Assembly: GCA_022566355.1 (NCBI GenBank)
Contig: JADFJB010000037.1
Coordinates: forward strand, 1 to 36,120
Direction of reading: 5' to 3'
DNA length: 36,120 nucleotides
From: a candidate division KSB1 bacterium
GTDB taxonomy: Bacteria; Zhuqueibacterota; JdFR-76; DREG01
This document shows positions 16,648-27,400 of the stretch, piece after piece (the first letter of the stretch is position 1; each line of letters starts with the position of its first letter). Made by a program: the position numbers and the translations under genes. The notes under the pieces are model-generated. The model was not told the DNA's origin and searched no databases. It worked only from the letters and a program-made list of their open reading frames with translations.

Positions 16648-16995
16648 TTATTCTTCAACACCTACTAATATCTTAATGTGACTTGATCTTCTCCTAATTC
16701 TACTAACACGACCCATAGAAGCAGCGCGAAACCGTTTCATAGTGGGACCTTCATCAATTTTGATTTCTTTAATAAACAATAACTCAGGATCAACCTTGCC
16801 TGATGAATCTTGATTATTAACCAGGTTAGAAACTGCTGATCTCAATGTTTTTTCCAATGGCCTCGCAGCAGCCTTGGGTGTGAAATGCAAAATATTAATG
16901 GCAGAATCCACATTCTTGCCTCGAATTAAGTCCGCAACACGGCGCACTTTTCGTGGAGACATTCGAATATATTTTGTCTGGGCAATTGCTTCCAT
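16648..16995 (-). CDS. rplV: 50S ribosomal protein L22
   Basis: Its extended loop reaches the exit tunnel constriction. I start it at the ATG at 16995 (M-E-A-I-A-Q; 115 aa), with GGAG about 10 nt upstream; an in-frame TTG two codons earlier has poorer spacing. The signature Y-I-R-M-S-P-R-K-V-R-R-V-A-D-L-I and the loop region M-K-R-F-x-x-x-S-M-G-R-V-S-R-I-R-R-R are present with no apparent macrolide-type deletion. It lies between rpsS and rpsC. Confidence 0.97.
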   Translation of the reverse strand: MEAIAQTKYIRMSPRKVRRVADLIRGKNVDSAINILHFTPKAAARPLEKTLRSAVSNLVNNQDSSGKVDPELLFIKEIKIDEGPTMKRFRAASMGRVSRIRRRSSHIKILVGVEE

Positions 16996-17018
16996 TGTCA
17001 AAATTCTCCAATATCCTA

Positions 17019-17306
17019 TTATTTTCTACCAACAACCTTTTCAGTTTTTTTGCCACTATGTCCTCGAAAGATTCTTGTAGGGGCAAATTCACCTAATTTA
17101 TGACCGACCATATTTTCAGTAATAAATACAGGAATAAATTTATTCCCGTTATGAACTGCAAGCGTATGTCCAACAAATTCCGGAGGAATTACTGAACGTC
17201 TTGCCCAAGTCTTGAGGACTCTCTTTTCACGCGACTGATTCAAAGCATCAATTTTATTCGCTAACTTTTCGTCGATAAAAGGACCCTTTTTAACGGATCG
17301 TGGCAT
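17019..17306 (-). CDS. rpsS: 30S ribosomal protein S19
   Basis: A 30S head protein that forms a complex with S13. The 95-aa sequence begins [15 protein letters not shown] and has [21 protein letters not shown] and [11 protein letters not shown]-x-F-R-G-H. Typical length and position between rplB and rplV. Confidence 0.98.
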   Translation of the reverse strand: MPRSVKKGPFIDEKLANKIDALNQSREKRVLKTWARRSVIPPEFVGHTLAVHNGNKFIPVFITENMVGHKLGEFAPTRIFRGHSGKKTEKVVGRK

Positions 17307-17328
17307 AGAAACTCCTTAATCAATCAAC

Positions 17329-18150
17329 CTATTTTCTTTTCTTAACAATATATTTATCCGACTGCTTTTTCTTTCGGGTTTTCCACCCTTTCGTTTTCCA
17401 TCCCCATGGAGAAGTCGGATGCCTGCCTCCGGAACTTTTTCCTTCGCCACCACCCATGGGATGGTCAACCGGGTTCATAGCAACCCCGCGAACTTTGGGC
17501 CTTCTACCAAGCCATCTGCTTGCCCCGGCTTTTCCCAAAACAACCTTTTCATGATCCAAATTCCCCACCTGGCCTATGGTAGCACGACAATTCAAATTAA
17601 TTAACCGAACCTCACCGGAGGGTAATTTCAAATGAGCGTTTTTACCTTCTTTGGCCATCAATTGCGCATAGGTTCCCGCACTCCTGGCCATTTGTCCGCC
17701 TTTGCCAATCTTCATTTCAATATTATGAACGAATGTTCCCAAAGGAATATTACCAAGCAACATGGTATTGCCGATCTTGATCTCAACCTGGTCTCCGGAT
17801 ATTACCGTGTCATCAACTTTTAATCCTTGCGGATAAAGAATATAACGCTTTTCTCCATCGATATAAAACAAGAGTGCAATATAAGCAGATCGATTAGGGT
17901 CATACTGAATGGATGCAACCCTAGCAGAGATATTATCTTTATTCCGTTTAAAATCTATAACGCGATACTGTCGCTTATGCCCCCCACCTCTGCGCCGCAT
18001 GGTAATTCTACCTAAATTGTTACGACCGCCTTTTCTTTTCAAAGGCTCAATAAGAGATTTTTCTCTTTTGGTATCGGTTAGCTCCTCGAATGTGGGAGTC
18101 ATTCGAAACCGTAAGGAGGGTGTTTTAGGCTTGTATGCTTTTAATGGCAT
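17329..18150 (-). CDS. rplB: 50S ribosomal protein L2
   Basis: A 273-aa protein at the base of the peptidyl transferase region. The C-terminal motif reads [21 protein letters not shown]. The first His is kept, but the second His of the common D-H-P-H-G-G-G form is Met. This M form, with an S-G-G-R-H-P segment and a [12 protein letters not shown] tail, resembles Bacteroidota L2 as I recall it and is a useful lineage hint. The rest is normal. Located between rplW and rpsS. Confidence 0.98.
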   Translation of the reverse strand: MPLKAYKPKTPSLRFRMTPTFEELTDTKREKSLIEPLKRKGGRNNLGRITMRRRGGGHKRQYRVIDFKRNKDNISARVASIQYDPNRSAYIALLFYIDGEKRYILYPQGLKVDDTVISGDQVEIKIGNTMLLGNIPLGTFVHNIEMKIGKGGQMARSAGTYAQLMAKEGKNAHLKLPSGEVRLINLNCRATIGQVGNLDHEKVVLGKAGASRWLGRRPKVRGVAMNPVDHPMGGGEGKSSGGRHPTSPWGWKTKGWKTRKKKQSDKYIVKKRK

Positions 18151-18174
18151 TAAACTACTCCAATCACTCTACGC

Positions 18175-18468
18175 TCAATCACTACCTTCAACGAAATCAA
18201 TCGTATCGCCTTCTTTTAAAGATACGATAGCCTTCTTCCATTGGGCACGCTTTCCCTCAAAACGTCCCATTCTTCTTTTTTTCCCACGAACCAACATTGT
18301 GCGGACAGACAAAACCGTCACGTTAAACCTTTTTTCAATTGCTTTTTTTATCTCGATTTTATTTATATTTTTAACAATCTCAAATGCGTACTGGTTATTT
18401 AATTCAGCAAGATTTGTGATTTTTTCAGTTAACAAAGGCCTTTGAATTATTTGAAAAGTTTTATTCAT
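18175..18468 (-). CDS. rplW: 50S ribosomal protein L23
   Basis: A 97-aa protein at the tunnel exit; docking site for trigger factor and SRP. Motifs are I-I-Q-R-P-L-L-T-E-K near the start, Y-A-F-E-I-V-K-x-x-N-K-I-E-I-K-K-A-I-E and V-R-T-M-L-V-R-G-K-K-R-R. Its ATG overlaps the rplD stop by four bases (ATGA), so L4 and L23 are coupled. Confidence 0.97.
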   Translation of the reverse strand: MNKTFQIIQRPLLTEKITNLAELNNQYAFEIVKNINKIEIKKAIEKRFNVTVLSVRTMLVRGKKRRMGRFEGKRAQWKKAIVSLKEGDTIDFVEGSD

Positions 18469-19091
18469 GCAAACACCTCTTGCAACTTTTTAATTGCATC
18501 GTTTTCAACCAATAAAATCTCATTATCGAGCAGGTCATAAGTTGAAGCATTGGTTGCAAGACAAATCGATAAATTGGGAATATTTCTTCCGGAAAGCCAC
18601 ACATTTCTTTTATTTTCGCTTAATAAAACCGTAATTTTTTTTCTTTCAATATCCCAACTTTTCAAAAGATCAAACAAGTCTTTGGTTTTGGGGGTTTCCA
18701 TTTTAAGATCTTCAATAATTCTAACCGATCCTTCTTTCATTTTATATGAATATGCAGATTTCCTGGCAAGCGCTTTTACTTTCTTATTCACCTTCATATG
18801 AAAATTTCTCGGTTGCGGACCAAAAATAGTTCCACCACCGCGCCAAATTGGTGAACGATTAGTTCCGGCTCTGGCAACACCTCGACCTTTTTGTTTCCAT
18901 GGCTTCTTGCCACCGCCTCGAACCATCGCACGATTTTTTGTAGATGCAATGCCCTCTCTAGAATTTGTCATAACAGATTTTACATCCATATAGATTGCAT
19001 CATCATTTGGCTCAATCCCAAAAATATCTGCAGGCACATTTACAGCCTTTGCGTTTGTCGTCCCATCATTTTTGTAGAGATCTGCTTTCAC
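18465..19091 (-). CDS. rplD: 50S ribosomal protein L4 (GTG start)
   Basis: Exit-tunnel protein, and in enterobacteria the autogenous regulator of the S10 operon. The 208-aa protein opens with GTG (19091), 6 nt after a GAGG. Motifs include T-K-N-R-A-M-V-R-G-G-G-K-K-P-W-K-Q-K-G-R-G-V-A-R and a tunnel loop with W-R-G-G-G-T-I-F-G-P, followed by K-V-N-K-K-V-K-x-L-A-x-K-S-A. The gap to rplC is only 9 nt. No S10-leader-like structure is visible upstream of rpsJ. Confidence 0.97.
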   Translation of the reverse strand: MKADLYKNDGTTNAKAVNVPADIFGIEPNDDAIYMDVKSVMTNSREGIASTKNRAMVRGGGKKPWKQKGRGVARAGTNRSPIWRGGGTIFGPQPRNFHMKVNKKVKALARKSAYSYKMKEGSVRIIEDLKMETPKTKDLFDLLKSWDIERKKITVLLSENKRNVWLSGRNIPNLSICLATNASTYDLLDNEILLVENDAIKKLQEVFA

Positions 19092-19100
19092 CTGAAGCCT

Positions 19101-19724
19101 CTAGTTTTTCTTAATTTCTACTATATTATTCACAGAACCCGGAACACTTCCTTTTACCAGTACCAGGTTTTGTTCTTGAATAGTTTTAACGATCACAAGG
19201 TTTTTTACTGTCCTACGGCTATTCCCGGTTCTTCCGCCCATCTTCATCCCTTTAAAAACTCTTGATGGATAAGAAGACTGACCGATAGATCCAGGTGCAC
19301 GCAATCGATCACTTTGCCCATGAGTTTTCTGACCACCGGCAAAACCATGTCGTTTCATAACTCCCTGGAAACCCTTTCCCTTGCTCTTGCTCGAAATGGA
19401 AACAACATCACCTGGAGTAAAAATACTTGCATCAATTGTCTCACCTAACTGAATTTCTTTATCTAACTCAAAATCACGAAATTCTCTTAAAACATAAGTC
19501 GGTTTCACCTTTGCTTTGGCAAAATGACCTAGCAATGGTTTACTAACTCTTGCTTCTTTCTTTTCTTTAAATCCCAACTGGACAGATGAGTAACCATCTG
19601 TGCTTTCCGTTTTAATTTGAGTTACATAGCAAGGGCCTACTTCTAACACTGTAACAGGAAAGTCACGCCCCTCCTCATTAAATATTCGCGTCATACCAAC
19701 TTTGCGACCAAGCAAACCAACCAT
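19101..19724 (-). CDS. rplC: 50S ribosomal protein L3
   Basis: A 207-aa assembly-initiating protein reaching the peptidyl transferase centre. It starts M-V-G-L-L-G-R-K-V-G-M-T-R-I-F. The central loop has K-G-F-Q-G-V-M-K-R-H-G-F-A-G-G, and the Gln methylated in E. coli is seen in the H-G-Q-S-D-R context. S-Y-P-S-R-V-F-K-G-M-K-M-x-G-R-x-G closes the signature. It follows rpsJ by 31 nt. Confidence 0.97.
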   Translation of the reverse strand: MVGLLGRKVGMTRIFNEEGRDFPVTVLEVGPCYVTQIKTESTDGYSSVQLGFKEKKEARVSKPLLGHFAKAKVKPTYVLREFRDFELDKEIQLGETIDASIFTPGDVVSISSKSKGKGFQGVMKRHGFAGGQKTHGQSDRLRAPGSIGQSSYPSRVFKGMKMGGRTGNSRRTVKNLVIVKTIQEQNLVLVKGSVPGSVNNIVEIKKN

Positions 19725-19755
19725 TTGTTCTTTCCTCTAATTTATCTAACCCGCG

Positions 19756-20064
19756 TTACACCTTGATTTCAACATCAACACCAGCGGGAAGCTCTAATTT
19801 CATAAGAGCGTCAATCGTTTTTGGAGTTGAATTCAAAATGTCGATTAATCGCTTATGAATTCTTGTTTCGAATTGCTCTCTTGATTTTTTATCAACATGG
19901 GGTGAACGTAATACAGTATAAACCGATCGCTTAATGGGTAATGGAACCGGACCGGAAATCGCTGCTCCTGTTGATTTTGCAGTTTTAATAATTTTATCCG
20001 TGGATTGATCAATCAAGCGATGATCATAAGCTTTTAGTTTGATTCTAATTTTTTGACTTGCCAT
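19756..20064 (-). CDS. rpsJ: 30S ribosomal protein S10
   Basis: A 30S head protein that also pairs with NusB in antitermination. Length is 102 aa. The sequence has [39 protein letters not shown]-x-R-x-H-K-R-L-I-D-I and the closing [16 protein letters not shown] precedes the ATG. It follows tuf after 40 nt with no terminator in between, so str and S10 sections look co-transcribed. Confidence 0.98.
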   Translation of the reverse strand: MASQKIRIKLKAYDHRLIDQSTDKIIKTAKSTGAAISGPVPLPIKRSVYTVLRSPHVDKKSREQFETRIHKRLIDILNSTPKTIDALMKLELPAGVDVEIKV

Positions 20065-20104
20065 TTAAATTATCTCCAATATGGGCAGGCGATTAATATT
20101 CAAT

Positions 20105-20330
20105 TTACTTTAAAATTTTACTAACGACCCCAGCGCCAACCGTTCTACCACCTTCACGAACCGCGAAACGCAAACCTTCTTCCATAGCAATCTCCGAAAT
20201 CAGCTCTACCTTCATGGTGATATTATCACCTGGCATCACCATCTCTACGCCATCAGGAAGCTGGATCGAGCCTGTTACATCTGTCGTTCGAAAATAAAAT
20301 TGAGGACGATAGCCATTGAAAAATGGGGTA
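20105..20330. repeat. Near-identical segment shared by the two tuf genes
   Basis: Bases 20105-20330 match 35895-36120 with a single difference, G at 20203 against A at 35993, a synonymous CTG/TTG Leu change. Identity stops exactly at the stop codon (20104 and 35894 differ), and the flanks are unrelated. The full repeat presumably extends beyond the right edge of the window. Confidence 0.97.
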
Positions 20331-21295
20331 TGACGGCCACCTTCTTCTTTTGTTAACACATAAACTTCCGCATCAAAATCGGTATGTGGGGTAATCGAAC
20401 CCGGAATCGCTAACACCATCCCTCGTTCAATCTCGTCCTTATCTACACCCCGAAGCAATAATCCTAAATTATCTCCCGCCATACCTACATCCAACAACTT
20501 GCGGAACATCTCCACTCCAGTCACAACCGTTTTACGATTGGCACCCAAACCGACTAACTCTATCTCATCTCCCACATGAATTTTACCACGATCTACACGG
20601 CCTGTAGCTACAGTGCCACGACCTGTAATACTAAAAACATCCTCAACCGGCAATAGAAACGGCTTGTCAATCTCGCGCTCGGGAACCGGTATATATTCAT
20701 CCAAGGCATCCAATAACTTCTGGATTGAATCTGTCGCTTCCGCATCTCCCGGATTCTCCAAAGCTTTTAAAGCACTGCCTTGAATAATGGGTATTTCGTC
20801 TCCGGGAAACTCATACTTGCTTAATAGCTCACGTAATTCCAGCTCCACCAACTCCAATAATTCCGGATCATCAACCATATCTACTTTGTTCATATAAACC
20901 ACGATAAAAGGCACACCAACCTGGCGAGCCAACAAAATATGTTCCCGGGTTTGGGGCATGGGGCCATCTGCCGCACTTACTACCAAAATGGCGCCATCCA
21001 TCTGGGCTGCACCTGTGATCATGTTCTTAACATAGTCAGCATGACCCGGACAATCTACATGAGCATAATGACGATTTTCCGACTCATACTCAACATGCGC
21101 TGTCGCTATCGTTATTCCTCGCTCCCGCTCCTCTGGAGCATTATCTATTGAATCAAATGTCCGAACCTCGGCCAACCCTTTATCGCTCAAATATAAAGTC
21201 ATCGCTGCTGTTAAGGTTGTCTTCCCATGATCAACATGGCCTATTGTCCCTACATTCACATGGGGCTTCGTACGTTCAAACTTTGCCTTAGACAT
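20105..21295 (-). CDS. tuf: Elongation factor Tu (complete copy)
   Basis: Delivers aminoacyl-tRNA to the ribosomal A site as a GTP complex. The 396-aa protein has G1 G-H-V-D-H-G-K-T (19-26), G3 D-C-P-G-H (81-85, with H85 catalytic) and G4 N-K-V-D (136-139), then domains 2 and 3 to the end. GGAGA precedes the ATG. This copy lies in the str section after fusA. A second copy at the right edge of the window matches the last 226 bases of this gene with one synonymous difference, indicating concerted evolution. Confidence 0.99.
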   Translation of the reverse strand: MSKAKFERTKPHVNVGTIGHVDHGKTTLTAAMTLYLSDKGLAEVRTFDSIDNAPEERERGITIATAHVEYESENRHYAHVDCPGHADYVKNMITGAAQMDGAILVVSAADGPMPQTREHILLARQVGVPFIVVYMNKVDMVDDPELLELVELELRELLSKYEFPGDEIPIIQGSALKALENPGDAEATDSIQKLLDALDEYIPVPEREIDKPFLLPVEDVFSITGRGTVATGRVDRGKIHVGDEIELVGLGANRKTVVTGVEMFRKLLDVGMAGDNLGLLLRGVDKDEIERGMVLAIPGSITPHTDFDAEVYVLTKEEGGRHTPFFNGYRPQFYFRTTDVTGSIQLPDGVEMVMPGDNITMKVELISEIAMEEGLRFAVREGGRTVGAGVVSKILK

Positions 21296-21323
21296 CGCTT
21301 CTCTCCTTTAAATTTCTCTAAAA

Positions 21324-23417
21324 TTAAACTGCAACGTTAGACATATTCATCTTTTCTACCAGCTCGCCTGCCAATCCCTTTGGCAGTGGCTGATAATTTG
21401 AAAACTGCATTGAATAAATGGCTCGACCCTGCGTCATGGATCGAAGGGACGTCGCATAACCAAACATTTCACTCAAGGGAACCACCGTGGAAATTACTTG
21501 AGCATCACTCCTGGGGACCATTCCAACAATTTTACCTCTTCGCGAATTTATATCACCTAAAACATCACCCATATATTCTTCGGGAACTACGATCTCAACA
21601 TCCATAATGGGTTCCAATATGACCGGGTTTGCTTTTATAACCGCATCTTTCAAAGCAATGGACCCAGCAGTTTTAAAGGCAATTTCTGACGAATCTACCG
21701 GATGAAACGAGCCATCAAGTAATGTTGCCTTAATGTCTACTAAAGGATAACCTGCAATTACTCCATTCCCAAGCGCACCTTTTATTCCGGTTTTTACAGG
21801 ATTAATAAACTCTCGAGGAATCGCACCACCAAAAATTTTATTTTCAAATACATAACCCTCTCCTTTCTCTGAGGGTCCAAACTCCATTACAACATGAGCG
21901 TACTGTCCTCTACCGCCTGTTTGCCGAACAAATTTAGTTTCGACACTTACTTTCTTTGTAATTGTCTCACGATAGGCTACTTGTGGTTTGCCTACATTTC
22001 CCTGCACCTTAAACTCTCTTAATAATCTATCAACTAAAATTTCAAGATGAAGCTCCCCCATTCCCGAAATGATGGTCTGTCCCGTTTCTTCATCTACTTT
22101 CACCTTGAATGTCGGATCTTCTTCCGCCAGTTTAACGAGGGCTTCAGTTAGTTTATCACTTTCCGCCTTCGTTTTGGGCTCGATTGCTACCCGGATAACA
22201 GGATCTGGAAAAACCATTGATTCCAGCACAACAGGATGTCGCTCATCACTAAGCGTATCGCCGGTTCTGGTTTGTTTCAGTCCAACTGCAGCGATAATAT
22301 CACCGGTGAAGGCTTCTTCCAAATCGGTTCGTTTATTTGCTTGCATCTGTAGAATTCGACCCAATCGTTCTTTCTTACCGGTTACTGTATTCATGATGTA
22401 AGATCCAGCTTTAACTTGACCGGAATAGACTCTGAAATAAGTCAGCTTGCCCACATAAGGGTCTGTCATAATTTTAAAAGCAAGAGCAGAAAATGGCTCA
22501 TCATCACTTGGAGCACGAGTTTCTTCTTTTTTAGATTTTGGATGAATACCCTGAACAGAAGGAATATCCGAAGGTGCCGGTAAATAATCAAGCACTGCAT
22601 CCAGCAATCGCTGAATCCCTTTATTCTTAAAAGCGGAACCGCAAATGACTGGCGTAAAGGAGCCATCAAGAACAGCTTTTCGAATTGCAGCTTTTATTTC
22701 TTGTTCCGAAATCTCTTTCCCGTCTAAATATTTCATCATGATTTCATCGTCGTAATCCGAAATAGCTTCGATCAATTTCTGTCTGTATTCTTGCGCTAAC
22801 GGAAGCAAGTCATTAGGAATTGAAGTCTCATCCCAATTCACACCAAGAGTATTGTCGTTATACATAACCCCCTTCATTTTAACAAGGTCAATCAAACCGT
22901 TAAATAACTCACCGGACCCCATGGGAATTTGAATGGGAACCGGATTTGCTCCAAGGCGTTCTTTTATCATTTTTAATGTGTTAAAGAAATCAGCACCTAC
23001 ACGGTCCATTTTGTTTACAAAAGAAATTCTGGGAACTTGATATTTATCAGCTTGCCGCCAGACAGTTTCTGACTGTGGTTCTACTCCACCAACTGCACAA
23101 AACACCGCAACTGCTCCATCAAGAACACGAAGTGACCGTTCAACTTCAACTGTAAAATCTACGTGGCCGGGAGTATCAATAATATTAATGCGATTATCTT
23201 TCCAGAAACAGGTGACCGAAGCCGATGTAATTGTAATTCCTCTTTCTTTCTCTTGTTCCATCCAATCCATCGTAGCCGCACCATCATGTACTTCACCCAT
23301 TCTATGGATTTTTCCAGTATAATACAGTATTCGCTCGGTCGTGGTGGTTTTCCCAGCATCAATGTGCGCCATTATTCCGATATTTCGGGTTTTTTCTATA
23401 CTGAATTCTCTTGCCAT
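21324..23417 (-). CDS. fusA: Elongation factor G
   Basis: GTPase for ribosomal translocation. The 697-aa protein has G1 A-H-I-D-A-G-K-T (17-24), G3 D-T-P-G-H (81-85) and G4 N-K-M-D (135-138). Domains II to V follow, with the domain IV motif Y-R-E-T-I and a C-terminal [14 protein letters not shown]. Length and sequence look like the canonical EF-G1 of the str operon rather than an EF-G2 paralogue. It lies between rpsG (34 nt) and tuf (28 nt). Confidence 0.98.
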   Translation of the reverse strand: MAREFSIEKTRNIGIMAHIDAGKTTTTERILYYTGKIHRMGEVHDGAATMDWMEQEKERGITITSASVTCFWKDNRINIIDTPGHVDFTVEVERSLRVLDGAVAVFCAVGGVEPQSETVWRQADKYQVPRISFVNKMDRVGADFFNTLKMIKERLGANPVPIQIPMGSGELFNGLIDLVKMKGVMYNDNTLGVNWDETSIPNDLLPLAQEYRQKLIEAISDYDDEIMMKYLDGKEISEQEIKAAIRKAVLDGSFTPVICGSAFKNKGIQRLLDAVLDYLPAPSDIPSVQGIHPKSKKEETRAPSDDEPFSALAFKIMTDPYVGKLTYFRVYSGQVKAGSYIMNTVTGKKERLGRILQMQANKRTDLEEAFTGDIIAAVGLKQTRTGDTLSDERHPVVLESMVFPDPVIRVAIEPKTKAESDKLTEALVKLAEEDPTFKVKVDEETGQTIISGMGELHLEILVDRLLREFKVQGNVGKPQVAYRETITKKVSVETKFVRQTGGRGQYAHVVMEFGPSEKGEGYVFENKIFGGAIPREFINPVKTGIKGALGNGVIAGYPLVDIKATLLDGSFHPVDSSEIAFKTAGSIALKDAVIKANPVILEPIMDVEIVVPEEYMGDVLGDINSRRGKIVGMVPRSDAQVISTVVPLSEMFGYATSLRSMTQGRAIYSMQFSNYQPLPKGLAGELVEKMNMSNVAV

Positions 23418-23451
23418 TTACTTCTAAAGCCTTTATTTCTTCTATACATTA

Positions 23452-23922
23452 CTACCATCGGAAATGCGCAAATGCTTTATTCGCTTCTGCCATTTTATGA
23501 GTATCTTCACGTTTTTTAATTGTTGCGCCTTCTTTTTTAAACGCATTCAATAATTCTGTAGCCAATCTTTCTGCCATAGTTTTTTCCGGTCGTTGTTTCG
23601 CAAATTGAATTAACCACCGCATTGCCAGTGCTATACTTCGATCCATAGCGACTTCCATAGGAACTTGATAGGTAGCACCGCCAACTCTTCTTGATTTAAC
23701 CTCTAGCAGGGGTCGAGAATGCTCTACAGCTTTCTGAAAGACTTCAAGACTATTCGTATCTGTTTTCTGTTCGATTAAATCGAAAGCATCATAAAGAATA
23801 TTCTCAGCAGTACTCTTTTTTCCCTTTCTCATAATATTATTCACAAATTTCGCAACCATCTTATTATTATGCTTGGGATCCGGTAAAATCTCTCGCTTGG
23901 AAATCCTTTTACGCCTCGACAT
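23452..23922 (-). CDS. rpsG: 30S ribosomal protein S7
   Basis: Head-organising 16S rRNA-binding protein of 156 aa; in E. coli it regulates the str operon. It opens [10 protein letters not shown] and has [23 protein letters not shown] and [12 protein letters not shown]. It is separated from rpsL by 95 nt holding a strong hairpin, unlike the tight rpsL-rpsG spacing common elsewhere. Confidence 0.98.
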   Translation of the reverse strand: MSRRKRISKREILPDPKHNNKMVAKFVNNIMRKGKKSTAENILYDAFDLIEQKTDTNSLEVFQKAVEHSRPLLEVKSRRVGGATYQVPMEVAMDRSIALAMRWLIQFAKQRPEKTMAERLATELLNAFKKEGATIKKREDTHKMAEANKAFAHFRW

Positions 23923-23961
23923 TTACACTCCAACTTAATCTAAACTCATTATTCATAACAT

Positions 23962-23989
23962 AAAAACTCCCCAAAGATTGGGGAGTTTT
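23962..23989 (-). terminator. Terminator-like hairpin between rpsL and rpsG
   Basis: A perfect 12-bp inverted repeat, AAAACTCCCCAA (23963-23974) and TTGGGGAGTTTT (23978-23989), around a 3-nt loop. On the minus strand the stem ends in five T residues. It lies 28 bases past the rpsL stop and 40 bases before rpsG. It could terminate or attenuate transcription out of rpsL, or mark an mRNA processing or stability site; the T-run is short, so read-through is likely. Confidence 0.7.
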
Positions 23990-24017
23990 AAATTGAAATT
24001 GTAATTTGCAAAAAAAA

Positions 24018-24389
24018 TTATTTGCTGTTTTTGGTGCCATACTTCGAACGACCATTTTTTCGGTCTTCGACACCTGCGGAATCTAATGCTCCTCGGATAA
24101 TATGATATCGGACCCCAGGAAGATCCCTCACCCTTCCGCCACGAATGAGCACAATACTATGCTCCTGTAAATTATGCCCTTCACCAGGTATATATGCAGT
24201 GACTTCAATACCATTAGTCAACCTTACACGTGCTACTTTTCGAAGAGCAGAGTTAGGTTTTTTGGGAGTTGTAGTATACACACGCGTGCATACACCTCGC
24301 TTTTGCGGGCAAGCCTTTAACGCAGGAACCTTATTTTTCTTTTTAACAACTTTCCGGCCTTTCCGGATTAATTGATTAATAGTTGGCAA
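24018..24389 (-). CDS. rpsL: 30S ribosomal protein S12 (TTG start, Arg88)
   Basis: Decoding-centre protein. I start it at the TTG at 24389 ([12 protein letters not shown]; 123 aa) because GGAGG at 24399-24395 lies 5 nt upstream; the in-frame TTG at 24401 precedes that site. The accuracy loops are visible: T-T-P-K-K-P-N-S keeps K43, while [10 protein letters not shown] has Arg at position 88 (codon AGG, 24128-24126), where E. coli has Lys. K88R is a known streptomycin-resistance change. A candidate promoter precedes the gene and a terminator-like hairpin follows it. Confidence 0.96.
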   Translation of the reverse strand: MPTINQLIRKGRKVVKKKNKVPALKACPQKRGVCTRVYTTTPKKPNSALRKVARVRLTNGIEVTAYIPGEGHNLQEHSIVLIRGGRVRDLPGVRYHIIRGALDSAGVEDRKNGRSKYGTKNSK

Positions 24390-24416
24390 ATTGCCCTCCA
24401 AAAAAAACAGACACTA

Positions 24417-24445
24417 AACCTAATAAAATAATAACGAGTTGTCAA
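24417..24445 (-). promoter_or_regulatory. Candidate rpsL promoter
   Basis: In the 75-nt space between rpoC and rpsL the minus strand has a perfect TTGACA (24445-24440), a 17-nt AT-rich spacer and TAGGTT (24422-24417), which matches only three bases of the -10 consensus. Transcription would start about 20 nt before the rpsL start codon. The -35 box is convincing; the -10 is weak. Confidence 0.4.
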
Positions 24446-24464
24446 CGATAAATCGCCAATTATT

Positions 24465-27400
24465 TTACTTCTTTAACTTTAATATTTCTTGTTCTTCTTC
24501 AATCATATCTTCTATATTCACAGTAGGTTCTTCTTCAACTTCTTCTTCTTCTTCTTCTTTACCGCTAACATATAGCTCTGAGTAGACTTTCAAACCAGTA
24601 CCTGCCGGAATTAAATTACCCATAACGACATTTTCTTTTAGCCCATATAGGTTATCCACTTTTCCTGCAATTGCGGCATCTGCCAAAACCCTGGTGGTCT
24701 CTTGAAAGGAAGCAGCTGAAATAAAACTCTCCGTTGACAAAGAAGACTTAGTAATACCCAATAATACAGGTTTAAAAGTTGCCGGATGAGGTTGTCTGGC
24801 AGTTACTTTTCTTCCATCAATTTTTTCCAACCTTTCATTGATTTGGGCAAATTCATCCGGAGTTATCATTTCACCCGGGAAATATTTTGAGTCTCCAGGA
24901 TCTGTAATAACGATTTGTTTCATAAGTTTTTCATTATCATTCAGGAACCTGAATTTATCTACCAAATCTCCCTCGAGAAATTGGGTATCTCCTGGATCTT
25001 CCACCTTAACTTTCTGCAACATCTGACGCACGATTACTTCAATATGTTTGTCATTGATACGAACACCCTGTAATCGATATACTTCTTGGATTTCGTTAAC
25101 CAGGTATTCTTGCACCTTATTGGGTCCCAAAATATTTAGAATATCTTGTGGAGCAACTGAACCTTCTGTTAATTTCTCACCTGCTGTAACAAAATCACCT
25201 TCATGTACCAACACATGCTTGCCATATGGGACATTGTATGATTTTTCATCAACACCATCATGTGATGTTACTGACATTTTTCGAATACCTTTGCGAATTT
25301 CGCCAAATTTAACAACACCATCGATTTCACTGACTATTGCAGGATCTTTTGGCTTCCGGGCTTCAAATAATTCAGCAACTCTTGGTAGCCCACCGGTTAT
25401 GTCGCGGGTTTTTGCTATCTCACGGGGAATCTTAACCAAAACATCACCAGCCCGAATATTTTGACCATCCTGGCAAATCAAGAAAGCGCCAGTTGGTAAA
25501 ATATGAGATTCAAAATCCTCACCATTATTATCAACAATAGCAATCTGGGGACTCAATGTTCGACTACGAGTATCTATGATAACCTGTTGTTTTTTACCCG
25601 AAGTTTCATCCAATTCTTCTTTATAGGTAACCTTTTCAATCAAATCGCGAAAAACAACCTTACCAGAATTACTGGCTAAAATTGAAACTGAATAAGGATC
25701 CCATGAGAAAAGTACATCTCCACGTTGGACTTTATCATTATCTTTAACAAGTACCTTCGCACCATAAGGGACTATTAATTGTGATGTGATACGGTTGTTA
25801 TCATCAACAATTTTTATCTTGCCATTTCTACGTAATGTTACCTTTGTATCATCCGCTTGATCTATTAAGCGCAAGTTTTCAAATTGAACCGAACCTTCAG
25901 ACTTCGCGGTTGCACGAGATTGGGCTGCAATTCTGCTTGCGGTACCACCAATATGGAATGTTCTCAGTGTTAGCTGCGTTCCGGGTTCACCGATACTTTG
26001 AGCCGCCATAACCCCAACGGCTTCACCTGTTTCAACATTTCTATTGGTTCCCAGGTTTCTTCCATAGCATTTTGTGCACACACCCCGGGGTGCTTCGCAT
26101 GTAAGCACTGATCTGATATATACGGTTTCAATTCCTGCATCCGAAATACGATCTGCAATATATTCATCAATCAAGGTGCCTGCTTCTGCTAATACCTCGC
26201 TTGTTTCGAGATCAAATACATCTTCGACACAAACACGTCCTAAAATTCGATCACGAAGCGGTTCAATAATTTCTTCTCCTTCTTTGAGGTCAGAAATTTT
26301 TAACCCCAAAATAGTGCCACAATCGTTTACTGTAATAGTTACGTCTTGTGCAACATCAACCAACCTTCGCGTTAAATATCCTGCATCCGCCGTTTTTAAT
26401 GCCGTATCGGCAAGACCTTTACGAGCACCGTGAGTTGATATAAAATATTCCAGAACCGACAGACCTTCTTTAAAATTTGCCGTAATTGGTGATTCAATAA
26501 TTTCGCCGATCGAACCAGTCATTTTCTTTTGTGGTTTTGCCATTAATCCTCGCATTCCTGCAAGCTGGCGTATCTGCTCCTTTGAGCCTCGAGCGCCGGA
26601 ATCAGCCATCATAAACAGGGGATTAAATCCCTGGTTTGAATCCTTCAAATGATCGAACATTTCTTCTGCAACGGCATTTGTAGCATTCGTCCAAATGTCA
26701 ATAACCTGGTTATACCGTTCGCCATCTGTAATAACACCCTTTTCATACCTTTTTTGAATTTTATCAACCCGATCATACGCCTTAATAATTATTTCATCTT
26801 TAGCTTCTGGTATTTGTACGTCATCTAGTCCAATGGAAACACTAGAACGGGTTGCATAATGAAAACCAACTTCTTTCAATCGATCTAAGAATTTTACTGT
26901 TTCATAGTTACCTAATTTCAGGTAGGCCTCGCCAACAATTTCTTCGATTCTTTTTTTGCTAAGGAGTTCATTCACAAAACCAAATCCTTCCGGCACACAT
27001 TGATTGAAGATCACCCGGCCTGTTGTCGTCTCGATTGACTCGCTTTCCAAAAGAACCTTAATACGGGCATGGAGACCAACTTTATTGTTGTTAAAGGCAA
27101 TCAACACCTCATCTTTTGAACTGAATGACATTCCTTCACCAAGATCACCACTTTTGGCCTTGGTTAAATAATAGCATCCAATAACCATATCTTGACTTGG
27201 AATAGCCAAAGGTTTACCATTTGCCGGTGATAGAATATTGTGACTTGCTAACATTAAAATGGAAACTTCCGCTTGTGCTTCGAAGGAAAGTGGAACATGA
27301 ACCGCCATTTGGTCACCATCGAAGTCAGCGTTAAAGGCTGCGCAGACAAGCGGGTGAATTCGAATGGCTAGGCCTTCAACCAGGATGGGTTGAAACGCCT

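Noticed and set aside
17909-18445. Plus-strand reading frame of about 178 codons spanning rplB and rplW
   Set aside because: It covers two conserved minus-strand ribosomal genes and their gap; the composition looks like a shadow frame and nothing in it resembles a known protein.
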